Source of the DNA: JBBQNY01 sp038255255
Lineage (GTDB): Bacteria; Pseudomonadota; Gammaproteobacteria; Xanthomonadales; Ahniellaceae
Reading direction: 5' to 3'
Assembly: GCA_038255255.1 (NCBI GenBank)
Contig: JBBSLL010000021.1
Coordinates: forward strand, 1-54,676
Length of the DNA: 54,676 nucleotides
Under the pieces are notes generated by a model, which was not told the origin of the DNA, searched no databases, and saw only the letters and a program-made list of their open reading frames with translations. Numbering within the stretch: the stretch's first letter is position 1; the number at the start of each line of letters is the position of its first letter. Both the position numbers and the translations under genes were made by a program. This document shows positions 6,213 to 15,064 of the stretch, piece by piece.

Positions 6213-8540
6213 ATGGCTGCGGTGAAGCCCATTCCGGCGCGGATGCGCGGCGTCAATCGCGCCGAGATCTGCGACGTCAACTTCAGCGAATTCGTGCGCG
6301 AATGGTCGGGCCGCGCCGATGCGAAACCGTCGGCGGACGAAGCCATCCTCGACGGCAGCGCCCTCGACGCGCGGGGCTTCGCAGAACTGTTCGAATCCCA
6401 GTTGATCTCGCGCCACCTCGATCTCATGGCGCGCGTGCTGCGCGTGCAGAACAAGGTTTTCTACACGATCGGCTCGAGCGGGCACGAGGGCAATGCGATG
6501 GTTGCGCGGCTGACGCGCCACACGGATCCCGCGTTCCTGCACTACCGCAGCGGCGGCTTCATGGCCGAGCGCTTCCGCAAGCTGCCGGGCATGGATCCGG
6601 TGATGGACTCGGCGCTGTCGTTCGCGGCAAGCCGAGATGATCCGGCATCGGGCGGCCGCCACAAGGTGTGGGGTTCGAAACCACTCTGGGTATTGCCACA
6701 GACTTCGACGATCGCCTCGCATTTGCCGAAGGCGCTGGGCACCGCCATCGCCATCGAGCAGGCCAGGCGCATCGGCCACGCGTTGCCGATCCCGGATGAC
6801 AGCATCGCCATCTGCTCTTTCGGCGACGCGTCGAGCAACCATGCGACCGCGCAGACCGCCTTCAACACCGCCGCATGGACGGCGTACCAGAAGCTGCCGG
6901 CACCGGTGCTGTTCGTGTGCGAGGACAACGGCATCGGCATCTCGGTCAAGACGCCGACCGGCTGGATCGCGCGCAACTTCCGCAATCGACCCGACCTCGA
7001 CTATTTCCATGCCGATGGCCTCGATCTCGCCACGGGTTACGGGCAGGTGCGCGACGCGATCGAGCACTGCCGCCGCACGCGCCGCCCCACGTTCCTGCAC
7101 CTGCGCACGACCCGCATCATGGGCCACGCCGGAACCGACTTCGAAATTGAGTGGCGCTCGATCGAGGAGCTGTGCGCGGTCGAGGCCAGCGATCCCCTGC
7201 TGCGCAGCGCGGCCATCGCGCTGGAATCGGGGCTGATGTCGAAGTCGCAGTTGCTCGACCTGTACGAGGGCACGCGCAAACGCTGTTTCGCCGCAGCAGA
7301 GGAGGCGGATCGAAGGCCCAAGCTCACCGATCTCGCCGAGGTCATCGCGCCGCTCGCCCCATACTCGCCCGCTGCGGTCGCGGCTGAGGCGCAGAGAGCC
7401 GACTTTGCGGAGCGACGACTCGCAGCATTCGGTGGCGACGCGAAGCTTCCGGAAAAGCAGCCGCCCCGGCATCTGGCCATCCAGATCAACAACGCGCTGC
7501 ATGACCTCCTGGCGAAGTATCCGGAGTCGCTGCTGTTCGGCGAGGACGTCGCGCAGAAGGGCGGCGTGTACACCGTGACCAAGGGGCTGCACAAGTCTTT
7601 CAGGAACTCGCGCGTGTTCAACACGCTGCTCGACGAGACCATGATCCTGGGTCTGGCCCAGGGTTACGCAAACGTGGGCCTGCTGCCCATTCCGGAAATC
7701 CAGTACCTCGCCTATTTTCACAACGCCTGCGACCAGCTGCGCGGCGAAGCTGCATCGCTGCAGTTCTTCTCGAACGACCAGTACCGCAACGCGATGGTGG
7801 TCCGCATCGCGGGGCTCGGCTACCAGCGCGGCTTCGGCGGACATTTCCACAACGACAATTCGATCACCGCGCTGCGCGACATCCCCGGCCTGGTGCTGGG
7901 TTGCCCGAGCCGCGGCGATGACGCGGTGACGATGCTGCGCACCCTGGCCGCGCTGGCCAGGGTCGACGGACGCGTGAGCGTGTTCCTCGAACCGATCGCC
8001 CTCTACATGGCCAAGGACCTCCACGAGGCTGGCGACGGCGGCTGGTTGACGGCGTATCCGCCTCTCGAAGCCGCGATGCCGCTCGGCGAGGAGCGGGTCT
8101 ACGCGCCCGAGGCGACGGATTGCGTGGTCTTCACCTATGGCAACGGCGTGCCGATGAGCCTGCGCGCTGCGCGCGCCATCCACGCGGCGCACGGCTGGAG
8201 CGTACGGGTCGTCGACCTGCGCTGGCTGGTGCCGCTCAACGACGCGGCTATCGCGCGCCACGCAGGCGAATGCGCGCGCGTGATCGTGGTCGACGAGGGG
8301 CGGCACAGCGCCGGCGTCGGCGAAGGCGTCATCACGGCGGTTGTCGAAGGCGGGCAGGGAGTCAAGCCCTTGCAGCGCGTGGTCGGCGTCGATACCTACA
8401 CGCCGCTGGCGGGCGCCGCGTTCCTCGTCATCCCGGGGGAGGCCGATATCGTGGCGGCCGCAGCGCTCCTTGCCCGGGAGGAGGCGGCGGCGAATGCCCC
8501 AAAGCCCAGCGCTGGTGCGGGTTCCGCCGCAAGTCGGTAG
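6213..8540 (+). CDS. Fused alpha-beta 2-oxoacid dehydrogenase E1 (TPP-dependent)
   Basis: A single chain of about 775 residues combines an alpha-like half (to about residue 400) and a beta-like half (from about 420) of the E1 component of a branched-chain 2-oxoacid/pyruvate-type dehydrogenase. The alpha half has the TPP-diphosphate motif beginning GDASSN (about residue 204), then VLFVCEDNGIGISV. The beta half has LLFGEDVAQKGGVYTVTKGL, then FNTLLDETMILGLAQGYA and a transketolase C-terminal domain (VVDLRWLVPLN, VVDEGRHSAGVGEGV). I prefer ATG 6213 (GGCGAG upstream) over the in-frame TTG at 6186. No E2 or E3 gene is in the window, so the partner and exact oxoacid are unknown. It follows the GST remnant and precedes the cyclase gene. 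Confidence 0.85.
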   Translation: MAAVKPIPARMRGVNRAEICDVNFSEFVREWSGRADAKPSADEAILDGSALDARGFAELFESQLISRHLDLMARVLRVQNKVFYTIGSSGHEGNAMVARLTRHTDPAFLHYRSGGFMAERFRKLPGMDPVMDSALSFAASRDDPASGGRHKVWGSKPLWVLPQTSTIASHLPKALGTAIAIEQARRIGHALPIPDDSIAICSFGDASSNHATAQTAFNTAAWTAYQKLPAPVLFVCEDNGIGISVKTPTGWIARNFRNRPDLDYFHADGLDLATGYGQVRDAIEHCRRTRRPTFLHLRTTRIMGHAGTDFEIEWRSIEELCAVEASDPLLRSAAIALESGLMSKSQLLDLYEGTRKRCFAAAEEADRRPKLTDLAEVIAPLAPYSPAAVAAEAQRADFAERRLAAFGGDAKLPEKQPPRHLAIQINNALHDLLAKYPESLLFGEDVAQKGGVYTVTKGLHKSFRNSRVFNTLLDETMILGLAQGYANVGLLPIPEIQYLAYFHNACDQLRGEAASLQFFSNDQYRNAMVVRIAGLGYQRGFGGHFHNDNSITALRDIPGLVLGCPSRGDDAVTMLRTLAALARVDGRVSVFLEPIALYMAKDLHEAGDGGWLTAYPPLEAAMPLGEERVYAPEATDCVVFTYGNGVPMSLRAARAIHAAHGWSVRVVDLRWLVPLNDAAIARHAGECARVIVVDEGRHSAGVGEGVITAVVEGGQGVKPLQRVVGVDTYTPLAGAAFLVIPGEADIVAAAALLAREEAAANAPKPSAGAGSAASR

Positions 8541-8562
8541 CTGTGCCCCCGGCTATTGACCT

Positions 8563-9477
8563 ATGATCGCCCGCATGAGTGAAGTCCGCCCGATCACCAT
8601 TTTGTTCGCGGATGTATCCGGCAGCACCAAGCTCTTCGAGACGCGCGGCGATCTGGAGGCGAGGCGGCTGATCTCCGCCGTGCTCAATGCGCTGGGTGGC
8701 GTGGCTGAAGGCCACGGTGGCCGGGTGGTGAAAACCATCGGCGACGAAGTGATGTGCACGTTCCCCTCGGCCCTGTCCGGCATGCTCGCCGCCTGCGACA
8801 TGCAGAAGCGCATGTCGCACGACGCGGAGTTCGTGGCCGAGCGCCTTGGCATCCGCATCGGCCTGCATCATGGCGACGCGATCCTGGAAGAGGGCGGCGA
8901 CGTGTTCGGCGACGCCGTCAACACGGCAGCACGCATGGCCGCACTGGCCAAGCGCGAGCAGATCGTCACCACGGAGACCACTGCGGCGGAAGCAGCCGCT
9001 GGCAACCTCCATACGCGCTCACTGGGCGAGGCCCGCGTCAGCGGCAAGGTGCAGCCGATTCCCGTGGTCGACGTGGTGTGGCACGAGGACACCAGCAACG
9101 TCACCATGGTGCAGCGCGCGATCCGTATCGACGATTTCCAGAATGTCGCAGGCGCCAAGCTGGTGCTGCGCTTCCGCGGCCGCGTGATCGAGATTTCGCC
9201 CGCGTCGCCGGCGTTGACCCTGGGCAGGGATCCCGCGAGCAGCCTGGTCGTCGACACCGAGTGGGTGTCGCGCAACCACGCCATCATTGAATACAAGCGC
9301 GGGTATTTCATGCTCGCCGACCGCAGCACCAACGGCACCTGGCTCAAGCTCGGTGAAGACGACGAGTTGCGCCTGCATCGCGACGAGATCCACCTGTTCA
9401 AGTCCGGCTCGATCAGCCTTGGCCAGTCCGTGGTCAACCAGACCGCCGACGCCCTCTACTACCAGTGCATTGGGTGA
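8563..9477 (+). CDS. Class III adenylate/guanylate cyclase with C-terminal FHA domain
   Basis: The protein has 304 residues. The N-terminal class III nucleotide cyclase domain (about 9-175) starts ITILFADVSGSTKLFE, with the metal-binding aspartate in FADVSGS and a second in KTIGDEVMCTF, followed by the catalytic-region stretch GGDVFGDAVNTAARM. The C-terminal FHA domain (about 205-295) contains LGRDPASSLVVD, WVSRNHAIIEY and DRSTNGTWL, which bind phosphothreonine. It therefore probably makes a cyclic nucleotide in response to protein phosphorylation. It has no membrane segment, so it is cytosolic. The start is uncertain: ATG 8563 or 8575, neither with a clear ribosome site. A strong terminator follows at once. 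Confidence 0.9.
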   Translation: MIARMSEVRPITILFADVSGSTKLFETRGDLEARRLISAVLNALGGVAEGHGGRVVKTIGDEVMCTFPSALSGMLAACDMQKRMSHDAEFVAERLGIRIGLHHGDAILEEGGDVFGDAVNTAARMAALAKREQIVTTETTAAEAAAGNLHTRSLGEARVSGKVQPIPVVDVVWHEDTSNVTMVQRAIRIDDFQNVAGAKLVLRFRGRVIEISPASPALTLGRDPASSLVVDTEWVSRNHAIIEYKRGYFMLADRSTNGTWLKLGEDDELRLHRDEIHLFKSGSISLGQSVVNQTADALYYQCIG

Positions 9478-9524
9478 AAACAGCCGCTTGCGCGATGACT
9501 AACGTCATCGCGCGGCTGTTTTCA
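9475..9524. terminator. Rho-independent terminator, long perfect hairpin
   Basis: The stop codon of the cyclase gene lies within the left arm. TGAAAACAGCCGC pairs with GCGGCTGTTTTCA and GCGCGATGAC with GTCATCGCGC around a TAAC loop, giving A- and T-tracts on opposite sides, so it can act on both strands. Confidence 0.85.
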
Positions 9525-9680
9525 CGCCCGAGGCAGGGTGAGGCAGGGTTTGTCGCGCCACTGGCGCGACCTGCCGAACGCCTGCACATGGATGTGCAGT
9601 CCGGACGCCAAGCCGCAGGGACGCTTACTCGCGACGTCTTTTTCAAACCGCCTCGCGAGAAGCAAGCCGCCGGATTCAGT

Positions 9681-10127
9681 GTGCGCGCTTTTACGAAGTC
9701 TGCTCGCTCGGCCAGCCGCGTCAGCCGCATCCATCGCATCGTCGCAGCCGCGCTGTTGCTGTCGATCTGCGCCTCAGCGTCAGCCCAACAACCCTCCCGA
9801 ACCACCCGCAAGGAAATCACGCACCTCTTCGAACACCTCGAGCGATCCGGTTGCCAGTTCTTCCGCAACGGTTCGTGGCACGACTCGAAGAAGGCCGCGG
9901 CACACCTGCAGAAGAAATACATCTACCTGCTCGCCAAGGAGCTGGTGCCAACCAGCGAAGCATTCATCGACCGCGCGGCCACCAGGAGCAGCCTCTCCGG
10001 CAAGCCGTACCAGGTGCGTTGCGCCGGTCAGGTAGAAATCGACAGCGCGATCTGGTTCACCACCGAGCTGGCGCGCTGGCGCAAGCCAATGCGCTCGAAG
10101 GCGACTCCCGCAAGCGGCGACGCGTAG
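9681..10127 (+). CDS. Exported DUF5329-like protein
   Basis: The frame is open from 9465, but the first 70 codons cover the terminator hairpin and look non-coding. I start at GTG 9681, which gives a signal-like N-terminus (basic region, then IVAAALLLSICASASAQQ). ATG 9588 is an alternative. The mature part, with ITHLFEHLERSGCQFFRNG, then KAAAHLQKKYIYLL and SLSGKPYQVRC, fits the DUF5329/YfeK-like family of small periplasmic proteins, which have two conserved cysteines and no known activity. It runs toward alkB and ends 3 bases from it. Confidence 0.7.
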   Translation: MRAFTKSARSASRVSRIHRIVAAALLLSICASASAQQPSRTTRKEITHLFEHLERSGCQFFRNGSWHDSKKAAAHLQKKYIYLLAKELVPTSEAFIDRAATRSSLSGKPYQVRCAGQVEIDSAIWFTTELARWRKPMRSKATPASGDA

Positions 10128-10130
10128 GCT

Positions 10131-11210
10131 TCAGTCGCCCGGTGTTTGCGTCGCCGGCGGGTGGTCGGCCGTGCGCAGCGCCAGCACCCTCCCATCCATG
10201 ACCCGCCGCCACAGCGGCGGGATCAGCGCCAGCACGAACATCGCCGCGTAGCCGGCAGGCAGCTGCGGCGAGTCCGGATGGTGTCGAAGCGCCTGGTAGC
10301 GGCGGCGCGGATGCGCATGATGATCCGCATGCCGTTGCAGCTGGAACAGCATCGCGTTGGTGAGCAGGAAATTCGAATTCCAGGAATGCGCGTGCGTGAT
10401 CCGCGCGAAACGCCCGTCGATGGCCCGGTCCCGCACCAGGCCGTAGTGTTCGATGTAATTGATGACTTCGAGGGCCGCCGCCGCGATCAGCGCCTGCGCG
10501 ATGAACGCCAGCATCGCGCCGCCCCCCAGCCAGATTCCGAACGCGACCGCAGTCGCGAGCGTGAGTGCATGCCAGCCCAAAAGCTCGAATCGCTCGGCGC
10601 CCGTGCGCGCGAGACGCCATGCGCGGACGGGATTGAGCAGGAGGCCGCGCGCCACGAAGGTGAACGAGGATTCGCCGAGTCGTGCTGTCGACGGATCAAG
10701 AGGCGTGGCCACGTGCACGTGATGGCCGCGGAGGTGTTCGGTCTTGAAACCGGAGTACCCGACGCTCGCGAGCAGCATGCCTCCGAGGAACGGCTCGACG
10801 CGGCCCGCCTTGTGGATCAGCTCGTGCGCGACGTTGATCGCGAGTACGCCACCGACCACGCCCAGCGAGACCAGCCATCCAATCGTTCCCGCCACGCCAA
10901 ACGGGGTCTGCTGCCAGTGCCAGAGGCTCCACGCCAGCAGCGTCCACTGCATGGGTACGCAGAGAATGGTCAGCCATCGATAACCGGGCGAGCCTTGCAG
11001 CGACTCGAAGGCTTCGCCAGCGTCGGGTGGCCGGCTCGCATCCGCACCGAGCCACGCATCGATGATCGGCAGCAGGACGAACAACACCAGCATCGGCAAC
11101 CACGCGAAAGCATCGATCCAACCTGTCAATTGCCCCAGCCATGCAGCGAGCGGAAGCAACGCAGGTGGAACATACGCGAGCAGGTAAAGGGGCGGGCGGT
11201 GCGCGGGTAT
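10131..11210 (-). CDS. alkB: AlkB-type alkane/fatty-acid hydroxylase (membrane di-iron)
   Basis: This integral-membrane non-haem di-iron monooxygenase has about six hydrophobic segments. All family histidine boxes are present in order: HELIHK, EHLRGHHVH, NYIEHYGL and LQRHADHHAHP. It would hydroxylate the terminal carbon of alkanes or related chains using rubredoxin or a ferredoxin; no electron-donor gene is adjacent. The start is unresolved. The frame is open upstream through the murB end, but there is no ATG, GTG or TTG between the murB stop (11221) and the first membrane segment except TTG 11159. CTG 11183 and ATA 11210 are other options. It directly follows murB (gap about 10 bp), suggesting co-transcription from pyrD-murB. 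Confidence 0.8.
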   Translation of the reverse strand: MPAHRPPLYLLAYVPPALLPLAAWLGQLTGWIDAFAWLPMLVLFVLLPIIDAWLGADASRPPDAGEAFESLQGSPGYRWLTILCVPMQWTLLAWSLWHWQQTPFGVAGTIGWLVSLGVVGGVLAINVAHELIHKAGRVEPFLGGMLLASVGYSGFKTEHLRGHHVHVATPLDPSTARLGESSFTFVARGLLLNPVRAWRLARTGAERFELLGWHALTLATAVAFGIWLGGGAMLAFIAQALIAAAALEVINYIEHYGLVRDRAIDGRFARITHAHSWNSNFLLTNAMLFQLQRHADHHAHPRRRYQALRHHPDSPQLPAGYAAMFVLALIPPLWRRVMDGRVLALRTADHPPATQTPGD

Positions 11211-11220
11211 GTTGGGAAGT

Positions 11221-12264
11221 CTACGCCGGCTTGCGGCCCTCGATAAGCACCGGTTCGCGTTCGAGCAACACGCCGAACGCCTCGAGCACCGCGGCTTCGA
11301 CCGAGTCCTGCAGCGCCAGCACGTCGATCGCGGTCGCGTTCCCGGTGTTGATGACCACCAGGGCATGCTGCGCCGACACCGAGGCGCCTCCACTTCGCGC
11401 GCCCTTGAGGCCGCAGGATTCGATCAACCAGGCCGCGCTCAACTTGGCCTGCCCGTCGTCGAGCGGATAGATCGGCAGCAAGGGCCAGCGTTCGCGCAGC
11501 GCCGTCGCCTGGGAGAGCGGCACCGTGGGGTTCTTGAAGAAACTTCCCGCATTCGGGCACGTCGATGGATCCGGCAACTTGCGCCGGCGAATGTTCCGGA
11601 CCGCGTCGGCGACCTGCTGTGCAGAACAGTCGTCCCCGGGCGAGGCGTTCAACTCGTCGCCGAGCCCGGCGTAGCGGAGTTGCGGCTCGAACGTGCGCGC
11701 GAGGCGCAGGTGAACGCGTGTCACCAGCCACAAACCCGGCTCGCGCTTGAAGCGACTGTCGCGATAGCCGAAGCTGCATTCCCCGGCGGCGAGCACCCGC
11801 AGCTGCATGCTCCCCAGATCGAATGCCTCGACTCGCAGCACCGAATCGGCGAGCTCGACGCCATAGGCGCCAATGTTCTGGATCGGCGCCGCCCCGACGA
11901 GCCCGGGTATGAGCGCCAGGTTCTCGATGCCATGCGCGCCCGCTGCGATGCAGCGGTCCACCAGCTCGTCCCACTCGATGCCGGCACCGGCGCTGACATC
12001 CACCGACGCATCCCCCGGCAGGGTCTCGAAAGACTGCTCGAGGACGCGAAAAACCGGTCCCTCGATGTCGCCGGCCAGGATGACGTTACTGCCGCCGCCG
12101 AGGACCGCGCGCGGACGTCCGTACCTGAGGATCGCATCCGGAATCGCGCCTGCGTGGAGCACCTCGACCAGCAAATCGGTACGCGATGACAGTCCCAGGG
12201 AATTTCGCGCAGTCAGGTCAACGTCGCGCGACACGCGAATAGCCGGATGCTCGCCCCCAGTCAT
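11221..12264 (-). CDS. murB: UDP-N-acetylenolpyruvoylglucosamine reductase
   Basis: This FAD/NADPH enzyme reduces UDP-GlcNAc-enolpyruvate to UDP-MurNAc in peptidoglycan synthesis. The 347-residue protein is of the type I (E. coli-like) class. The FAD-binding stretch AVLGGGSNVILAGD and the segment GIENLALIPGLVGAAPIQNI, then GAYGVEL, are intact. The reductase core CPNAGSFFKNP carries the proton-donor serine, and the C-terminal MurB_C domain ends in VLIEGRKPA. The start at 12264 is fixed by an ATGA overlap with the pyrD stop; the upstream in-frame ATG at 12285 would lie inside pyrD. It is translationally coupled to pyrD. Confidence 0.93.
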   Translation of the reverse strand: MTGGEHPAIRVSRDVDLTARNSLGLSSRTDLLVEVLHAGAIPDAILRYGRPRAVLGGGSNVILAGDIEGPVFRVLEQSFETLPGDASVDVSAGAGIEWDELVDRCIAAGAHGIENLALIPGLVGAAPIQNIGAYGVELADSVLRVEAFDLGSMQLRVLAAGECSFGYRDSRFKREPGLWLVTRVHLRLARTFEPQLRYAGLGDELNASPGDDCSAQQVADAVRNIRRRKLPDPSTCPNAGSFFKNPTVPLSQATALRERWPLLPIYPLDDGQAKLSAAWLIESCGLKGARSGGASVSAQHALVVINTGNATAIDVLALQDSVEAAVLEAFGVLLEREPVLIEGRKPA

Positions 12265-13274
12265 GGTCGAAGCGCGTCCACGCATTCCGCGACCAGCTCG
12301 GGCCCGCGGAACACGAAGCCGGTATAGAACTGCAGTAGCGAGGCCCCGGACGCACGCTTGCTGCGCGCCGCGTCGCCGCTGTCGACACCGCCGACGCCAA
12401 TGAGGCTGATCGACGCATCGAGCCGGGCACGCATCGCGGCGAGCACCTGGTTGGAGCGCTGCAGCAGCGGTCGGCCCGATAGTCCGCCCGCTTCGCCGGC
12501 GCGGGGATGATTCGCAATAGCTGAGCGGTCGATCGTGGTGTTGGTGGCGATGACACCATCGACCTCGGCACGATTGAACGCGGCGGCCATGGCATCGAGC
12601 TCCGGTCCTTCGAGGTCGGGCGCGATCTTGACCAGTAATGGTACGCGCCGGCCGTGCCGTCCCGAGAGCATTTCGCGGGACTCGACCAGGCCCTCCAGCA
12701 GTGCAGTCAACGCGTCACCCGATTGCAGCGCGCGCAGCCCCTGCGTGTTCGGCGAGGAGATGTTGACCGTCACGTAATCGGCCAGCGCATACACGCGTTC
12801 GAGGCAATGGCGATAGTCGTCGAGCGCGGACTCGTTGGGGGTCGCCGCGTTCTTGCCGATGTTGATGCCGAGCGGCACCGTGCGTCGTGCACGTTCGACG
12901 TTGCGCACCAGCGCGTCCACGCCGTCGTTGTTGAAACCGAGGCGATTGATGACGGCGCCGTGCTCCGGCAGCCGCCACATGCGCGGCTTGGGATTGCCGG
13001 CCTGCGCCTTCGGCGTGGTCGTGCCGATCTCGACGAAACCGAAACCGAGCGAAGTGAGCGCCTCGATGTGCGCGCCGTTCTTGTCGAGGCCGGCTGCCAG
13101 TCCCACGGGATTGGGGAAGTCGATGCCGAATGCACGCGTTGGCAGCGGAGCCGGACGACGCGACAGCACCGGGTTGAGCCCGGTGCGGTACGCAGCCTCG
13201 ATCGCGCGCAGGCCGAGGCCGTGGGCCTTTTCGGCGTCGAGTGCGAACAGCAGCGGGCGGGCGAGTGAGTACAT
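12261..13274 (-). CDS. pyrD: Dihydroorotate dehydrogenase (quinone), class 2
   Basis: This FMN enzyme catalyses the fourth step of pyrimidine synthesis, dihydroorotate to orotate, passing electrons to ubiquinone at the inner membrane. The protein has 337 residues. The N-terminal amphipathic class 2 extension (MYSLARPLLFALDAEKAHGL) is the quinone/membrane site. The core shows NPVGLAAGLDKNGA, the fold segment FGFVEIGTTTPKAQ, the catalytic serine loop VNISSPNTQGLR, KIAPDLEG and the FMN-phosphate site LIGVGGVDSG. It is the first gene of a pyrD-murB(-alkB) unit, and the ALDH7 gene ends only 21 bases upstream on the same strand. Confidence 0.95.
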   Translation of the reverse strand: MYSLARPLLFALDAEKAHGLGLRAIEAAYRTGLNPVLSRRPAPLPTRAFGIDFPNPVGLAAGLDKNGAHIEALTSLGFGFVEIGTTTPKAQAGNPKPRMWRLPEHGAVINRLGFNNDGVDALVRNVERARRTVPLGINIGKNAATPNESALDDYRHCLERVYALADYVTVNISSPNTQGLRALQSGDALTALLEGLVESREMLSGRHGRRVPLLVKIAPDLEGPELDAMAAAFNRAEVDGVIATNTTIDRSAIANHPRAGEAGGLSGRPLLQRSNQVLAAMRARLDASISLIGVGGVDSGDAARSKRASGASLLQFYTGFVFRGPELVAECVDALRP

Positions 13275-13295
13275 GTCCCGACGGGAGAACAGTGC

Positions 13296-14831
<1,536 letters not shown>

Positions 14832-14903
14832 GGGAAACTCCTGGAAGGATGCGAAGAGGCGATGCGCGGGCCCGCGCCGATTCGCGCAGGTCAGCATCAA
14901 GCG

Positions 14904-14980
14904 TGGCGACCCCGACAGGAGTTGAACCTGTGACCTCGCCCTTAGGAGGGGCGCGCTCTATCCAGCTGAGCTACGGGGCC
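14904..14980 (-). tRNA. tRNA-Arg (anticodon CCT)
   Basis: A 77-nt cloverleaf includes an encoded CCA. The acceptor stem GGCCCCG/CGGGGTC, D-arm GCTC/GAGC, anticodon stem CGCCC/GGGCG with loop CTCCTAA and T-arm ACAGG-TTCAACT-CCTGT all pair. It reads the AGG codon. Confidence 0.97.
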
Positions 14981-15064
14981 GTGGCAATCCCCTATTATCC
15001 CCCAAGAGCCCCGCACTTCGACACGCTCACCACGAATGGAAGCCCCAGAGGACTTCGCGCGGCA

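Noticed and set aside
6159..8306. 715-codon open frame on the minus strand opposite the E1 gene
   Set aside because: The opposite strand encodes a clear two-domain enzyme. The antisense frame is R/H/A-rich without motifs, a usual shadow in high-GC DNA.
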